NCBI GenBank assembly: GCA_030706745.1
Contig: JAUZNX010000012.1
Span: forward strand, 1 to 64,000
Reading direction: 5' to 3'
DNA: 64,000 nt
DNA from: Bacteroidota bacterium
GTDB taxonomy: Bacteria; Bacteroidota; Ignavibacteria; Palsa-1295
Positions within the stretch are counted from its first letter, which is position 1, and each line of letters opens with the position of its first letter. The translations under genes and the position numbers were made by a program. Below, piece by piece: positions 60,632-64,000 of the stretch. Below the pieces are notes generated by a model. The model made no database searches. It worked only from the letters and a program-made list of their open reading frames with translations, and was not told where the DNA came from.

Positions 60632-63600
60632 TCAATTCCTCGCGGTCACGTTTCGTGCCATGCGTTCTCGCGGGCTGGCGAGCACGAGGAAGTAATCGCC
60701 TTCGGCGTTTGGCACCGGCACGGTGACCGACTGATCGCCGATACCACCCGGTGCAAGCGCCGAGCGATAGACTGCTACCCCGCGCGCGTCGTACAGGATC
60801 ACCGATAGCTCGAGCGGCGCCTCACGAGTGGTGTAGTCGAGCTTCCATGCGCGCGCGCTGCCCGATGGATTCGGACTGATCGCCGTGATGCCGAACGCGA
60901 TCGGTTGCGAGCGGAGCAGATCGAGCAGGATCGCGTTACCACACGCCGGTGCAAGTGCAAATTCGCTTCCAGGCACACTGCATGCAATCACTTGCGGCTC
61001 GCGGTCGGTCGCAAAGCTATCGATCGAAATGGTTGTGAGCGTATCCATCGCAACGCGCACGCTGTCCAGGACGTAAACGATCGGCAATGCAAGTTGCGAG
61101 AGGTTCGAGAGCGTGTTCGATAGATGCACGCGCACGGATGCGCCCGAACCCTCCTCCGCAATCAAAACATCGTCCATCCGGAATTGCGAGGACGTGCCGG
61201 TAAAATCCAATGCAAACGGCGTCAACAAATCCGTATTCTGATGCAGATGGAATGCGAAGCTACCGAGTGTGAATGTATCCAGCGTGGGCCGTAGCATGAT
61301 CGGGACTCTCAGGACCGCCCCGGCGGGCAGGCTTGGCAAATCCGGGATGTATGGTTCGGGCGCAGTATGATTCTCACCGCTTACGGTAAGAATCGTGTCT
61401 CTCGCATGGGCTCCCTCGTGCGCATAGAGATGCAATTGCACTATGCGCTGGCCCGACGTGTCTGGTGTAAACTGAAGGGTGGCGTTTGACTGCGCGAGAG
61501 AGCCGATGCTTTGCTCCGTCATCGTCGTGCTGAACTCATGACGTGCATCGCCCACAAGCACGAGCGAGTCAATCGTCATTGCATTGCACCCCATGTTCGA
61601 AACTGTGAACGGCTTGGCAATCGGCTGACAATACTTCGTGAAAAGATTCAAGGAATCAGCCGAGAGCGCAAGGGGATTGGCCGGCACATGATTGGAAACC
61701 GACACAAAGACTGTCGTATCGACTTTTCGCTTGGAGGTGTGCATGACGATCCGAACCGGCAGCGTTTCGTCCATGCTGTCTTGCGGCGTGAACTGGACCA
61801 ACAGCGTTAGCGAATCGTTGCTCGCCATCGGGAAGCGCGCGGTATCGAATGCAACCTGCAAAGGAATTGGCGCAACGATCGAATCGAGATACAGCAACTC
61901 GCAGCACTGGTTGCTCAATACGAGGCTGTCAATCTTAGGATGGCAGGCGATGCTCGGCAGGGCAAGCGTGTTGCTCGTGAGGGTCAGCGCCTCGGAGTGT
62001 CCCGCATTCGCACCGCTCAATGTGATGACGGTGTCAACATCCTGATGCCGCGTGTGTCCGAACACATGAAGCGTCGCGTTGGCGGCTCCAAGCGAATCCG
62101 GCCCGAATGAGACGACGAGCGAGTCCCGTGTGGTGTTGAGAATCGAACCGGGTGCATGCGTGACCGAGAAGGCACCATCCGACGTGACGAGCGAATCAAC
62201 AATAATTGTATCACAGCCCTGCGTTGCAACGTTAAGCGAGCCGGATCGCGGAACGCAGTACTTGGTTGCAAAATCTATCGCAGTGCTATCCAGGACATAA
62301 CGAGGTTGCGTTGCGATCGCTTCTGCGGTAATGGCAATCGTCGTGTCATACGACCGGCGTCCCGCATGGGCATAGATACGCGCTGGGAATTCGTGAAGGC
62401 CGACGCTATCCGGTACGAAGAGCAAATAGAGTAAGCGAGCACTTTTGCCTTCAACGGTATCGGGAAAATGATTGGTGACGGTAACTTCCGTCGATGGGAT
62501 GACGACAGAATCGATCACCATACTCCCACACCCAAACGCGCCAAACACAATGGTATCATCCGCGTATGTACAGCCAGGAATGCGCATGACGCTGGTATCT
62601 CGGGATAGGGTAAGACCTTCGGCGAGGTTATTACTGGTGAAGACGTGAAGATCGCGCGTGACGGGATGCTTACCGGAATGTCCGTATACGCGGACAACGG
62701 ACGTGTCATTGGCCATGCGTATGGGATCATATCGCAATGTCATGCGTGCGCTGTCATTCTGCACGAGCCCGACCGGGAATGCGCTATCGACTTGCCACAA
62801 CAGATCGCCGTGTAGGGATGACGCGGAATCGAGCATCATAGGGACACATGAAGATGACGTGGCCGTGATCGAAATTGAATCGCCGCACGGGCTCGGCGTC
62901 CAGAAAATCGTGTCACTGCTGAGCAAAAACTGCGCATCGCGAGGGTTACCACCAACAAGAGTGCTATCGCCGCCATCAACAGTCTTCCAAACGCCGCCAT
63001 AGGCATCGAAAGCATAAACGACCTCGCCCGCGCAACCAGTAACACAAAATCTGGTATCACGACTATTCGATGGACCATTGACAGGATGCCACGACGCACC
63101 AAGATCATCCGAACGGAACAGACCATAGTTTGGCAAGTATGTCGGCAGGCTATCACTTGGCGCGGCGTAGCGCGAGGTATCCGTTTGGATGTAAAGTGTA
63201 TTACCCTTCCCCGTAATGGTCCCGGTAAACCGCATCGCTCCGAACTGATAGCGCTCGCGCCAGGTAAGACCACCATCTGTGGACCAGTTTACCGATTGAT
63301 GGGGCACGTTGAATTGCGACTCATTTGCGCAGAAGTACATTCGCGTGCCGGGCGGCGAGTAAATGGACCATGATTCGTACTGTGCGGATGTCTTCTGCCA
63401 CGTATGACCGGCATCGAAGGTACACCAAAAATTGCCGCCTCCGAAATTTGGGTTCATCTCGGTGATAACCCCATTGAGGCTATCGGAAAATGCGATTCCA
63501 TTGCAGCGCCGAAAGGCACTCGTCCAGGTCCGGCCGCTATCAAACGAGAACTCGCCACCGAGCGAGTCCGGGGTTACGAACCCAGTGGACTCATAGAGAT

Positions 63601-64000
63601 CCCAGAGTGTAAAGACCATGAAGCCATTCTGGCCGTAGACACTGGTGATTACGTGATCGAGCTTATACGGATCGAACCACGTGCTACCGGCATCTGTCGT
63701 TTTCCAGAGTGATGAGCCTCCGAATGTGAGTCCGTAGCCATAGTCCACGGATGGAAAAATACTGGCATAGCCGACGAGGGAATCTTGCATCCAAATCGAT
63801 GTGACTGCGCCATTGATGAGCGCGGGCACAACTGCGGCGCTCCAGGTCGCACCGCCATCGGTCGTCTTATAAATGTCACAATGCGGACCGGAGACGTCAT
63901 GTCCCCATCGGACCCCGGAGCCGACCAGTCCGTGGTCCTTATCCCAAAAGAACCCGCACCCAATGGTCTTGCCGACATTCAAGTCAAGCCGCTTCCATGT
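60632..64000 (-). CDS. Very large T9SS-type Ig-repeat protein, 5' end off the window
   Basis: The frame is open to the right edge, reading TWKRLDLNVGKTIGCGFFWD there, so the TTG at 63982 is not the real start. The visible 1120 residues have an N-terminal propeller of Ycf48/BNR type (YKTTDGGATWSA, WKTTDAGSTWFD, WSTDGGLTWRE). Six or more Ig-like repeats of about 90 residues follow, each with a CDT/CNA-DSLV motif and LxFTPDSxG. A cohesin-like segment (AGAVLRVPIMLRPTLDTF) and a C-terminal sorting domain (ISPNPSGSARAW to GDYFLVLA) end it. It is like a full version of the gene at 1-2761. Probable surface or secreted structural protein. Confidence 0.88.
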   Translation of the reverse strand, partial: TWKRLDLNVGKTIGCGFFWDKDHGLVGSGVRWGHDVSGPHCDIYKTTDGGATWSAAVVPALINGAVTSIWMQDSLVGYASIFPSVDYGYGLTFGGSSLWKTTDAGSTWFDPYKLDHVITSVYGQNGFMVFTLWDLYESTGFVTPDSLGGEFSFDSGRTWTSAFRRCNGIAFSDSLNGVITEMNPNFGGGNFWCTFDAGHTWQKTSAQYESWSIYSPPGTRMYFCANESQFNVPHQSVNWSTDGGLTWRERYQFGAMRFTGTITGKGNTLYIQTDTSRYAAPSDSLPTYLPNYGLFRSDDLGASWHPVNGPSNSRDTRFCVTGCAGEVVYAFDAYGGVWKTVDGGDSTLVGGNPRDAQFLLSSDTIFWTPSPCGDSISITATSSSCVPMMLDSASSLHGDLLWQVDSAFPVGLVQNDSARMTLRYDPIRMANDTSVVRVYGHSGKHPVTRDLHVFTSNNLAEGLTLSRDTSVMRIPGCTYADDTIVFGAFGCGSMVIDSVVIPSTEVTVTNHFPDTVEGKSARLLYLLFVPDSVGLHEFPARIYAHAGRRSYDTTIAITAEAIATQPRYVLDSTAIDFATKYCVPRSGSLNVATQGCDTIIVDSLVTSDGAFSVTHAPGSILNTTRDSLVVSFGPDSLGAANATLHVFGHTRHQDVDTVITLSGANAGHSEALTLTSNTLALPSIACHPKIDSLVLSNQCCELLYLDSIVAPIPLQVAFDTARFPMASNDSLTLLVQFTPQDSMDETLPVRIVMHTSKRKVDTTVFVSVSNHVPANPLALSADSLNLFTKYCQPIAKPFTVSNMGCNAMTIDSLVLVGDARHEFSTTMTEQSIGSLAQSNATLQFTPDTSGQRIVQLHLYAHEGAHARDTILTVSGENHTAPEPYIPDLPSLPAGAVLRVPIMLRPTLDTFTLGSFAFHLHQNTDLLTPFALDFTGTSSQFRMDDVLIAEEGSGASVRVHLSNTLSNLSQLALPIVYVLDSVRVAMDTLTTISIDSFATDREPQVIACSVPGSEFALAPACGNAILLDLLRSQPIAFGITAISPNPSGSARAWKLDYTTREAPLELSVILYDARGVAVYRSALAPGGIGDQSVTVPVPNAEGDYFLVLASPRERMARNVTARN

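Overview
The window looks like chromosomal DNA of a free-living bacterium of the Bacteroidota/Chlorobiota superphylum, most likely the Kapaibacteria/Ignavibacteria side. The evidence is several large secreted beta-propeller/BNR proteins ending in type IX secretion (T9SS) type A sorting domains, a DUF5916 outer-membrane protein, two clear Bacteroidota-type promoters (TTG near -33 and TATCTTTG near -7), and weak Shine-Dalgarno sequences at most starts. The assignment is inferred from gene content; there is no rRNA in the window. LAYOUT. 1-2761: a partial, frameshifted secreted T9SS-type protein. 2762-3505: a repeat- and hairpin-rich gap. 3506-7096: class II (B12-dependent) ribonucleotide reductase with a terminator. 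7206-10136: a visibly more A+T-rich accessory patch with two co-directional genes carrying HEPN-like signals and two unrecognised small genes. 10184-12188: small housekeeping and secreted genes. 12329-16357: a 4.03-kb transposon with 22-bp imperfect inverted ends and a perfect 6-bp target duplication. It carries an IS1-type transposase, two YodC-like small proteins, an XRE-ImmA/IrrE metallopeptidase, its translationally coupled partner, an AAARW-type basic protein and a 30-codon membrane peptide. 16516-24997: a giant AsmA-like protein, an imelysin/di-haem oxidoreductase pair, and a 5'-truncated second copy of the AsmA-like gene. 25016-31475 (minus strand): CMD peroxidase-like protein, HflX, a PIN toxin gene broken by one stop codon with its intact AbrB-type antitoxin, an SDR, a glycosylasparaginase and a GH57 branching enzyme. 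31707-38038: DUF5916 protein, a double-lipoyl E2, a degenerate tRNA-Asn-like sequence in REP-like palindromes, and AhcY. 38195-41908: tandem T9SS sialidase-like paralogues. 42052-45701: sdhCD membrane anchors without sdhAB, then feoA-feoB and a FeoB-associated Cys-rich protein. 45739-49345 (minus strand): OmpA-like protein, O-methyltransferase, RuvB, a secreted protein and a DMT/DUF486 protein. 49449-55352: asparaginase and two more T9SS proteins. 55379-57488: a STAS protein with a very acidic tail, and HolA. 57797-64000 (minus strand): a repeat-propeller T9SS protein, a Cys-rich secreted protein, and a very large Ig-repeat T9SS protein that runs off the right edge. FUNCTION. The core genes cover deoxynucleotide synthesis, the methyl cycle, 2-oxoacid and succinate oxidation, ferrous iron uptake, DNA repair/replication and glycogen metabolism. 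Around them lie a secretome built on repeated propeller/Ig/T9SS modules and a mobile or defence-like accessory layer. The best candidates for undescribed biology are the transposon with its passenger operon, the HEPN-like gene pair, a 220-bp interspersed repeat present in inverted copies 21 kb apart, and several families of short intergenic palindromic or tandem repeats, one of them inside the GH57 coding sequence.
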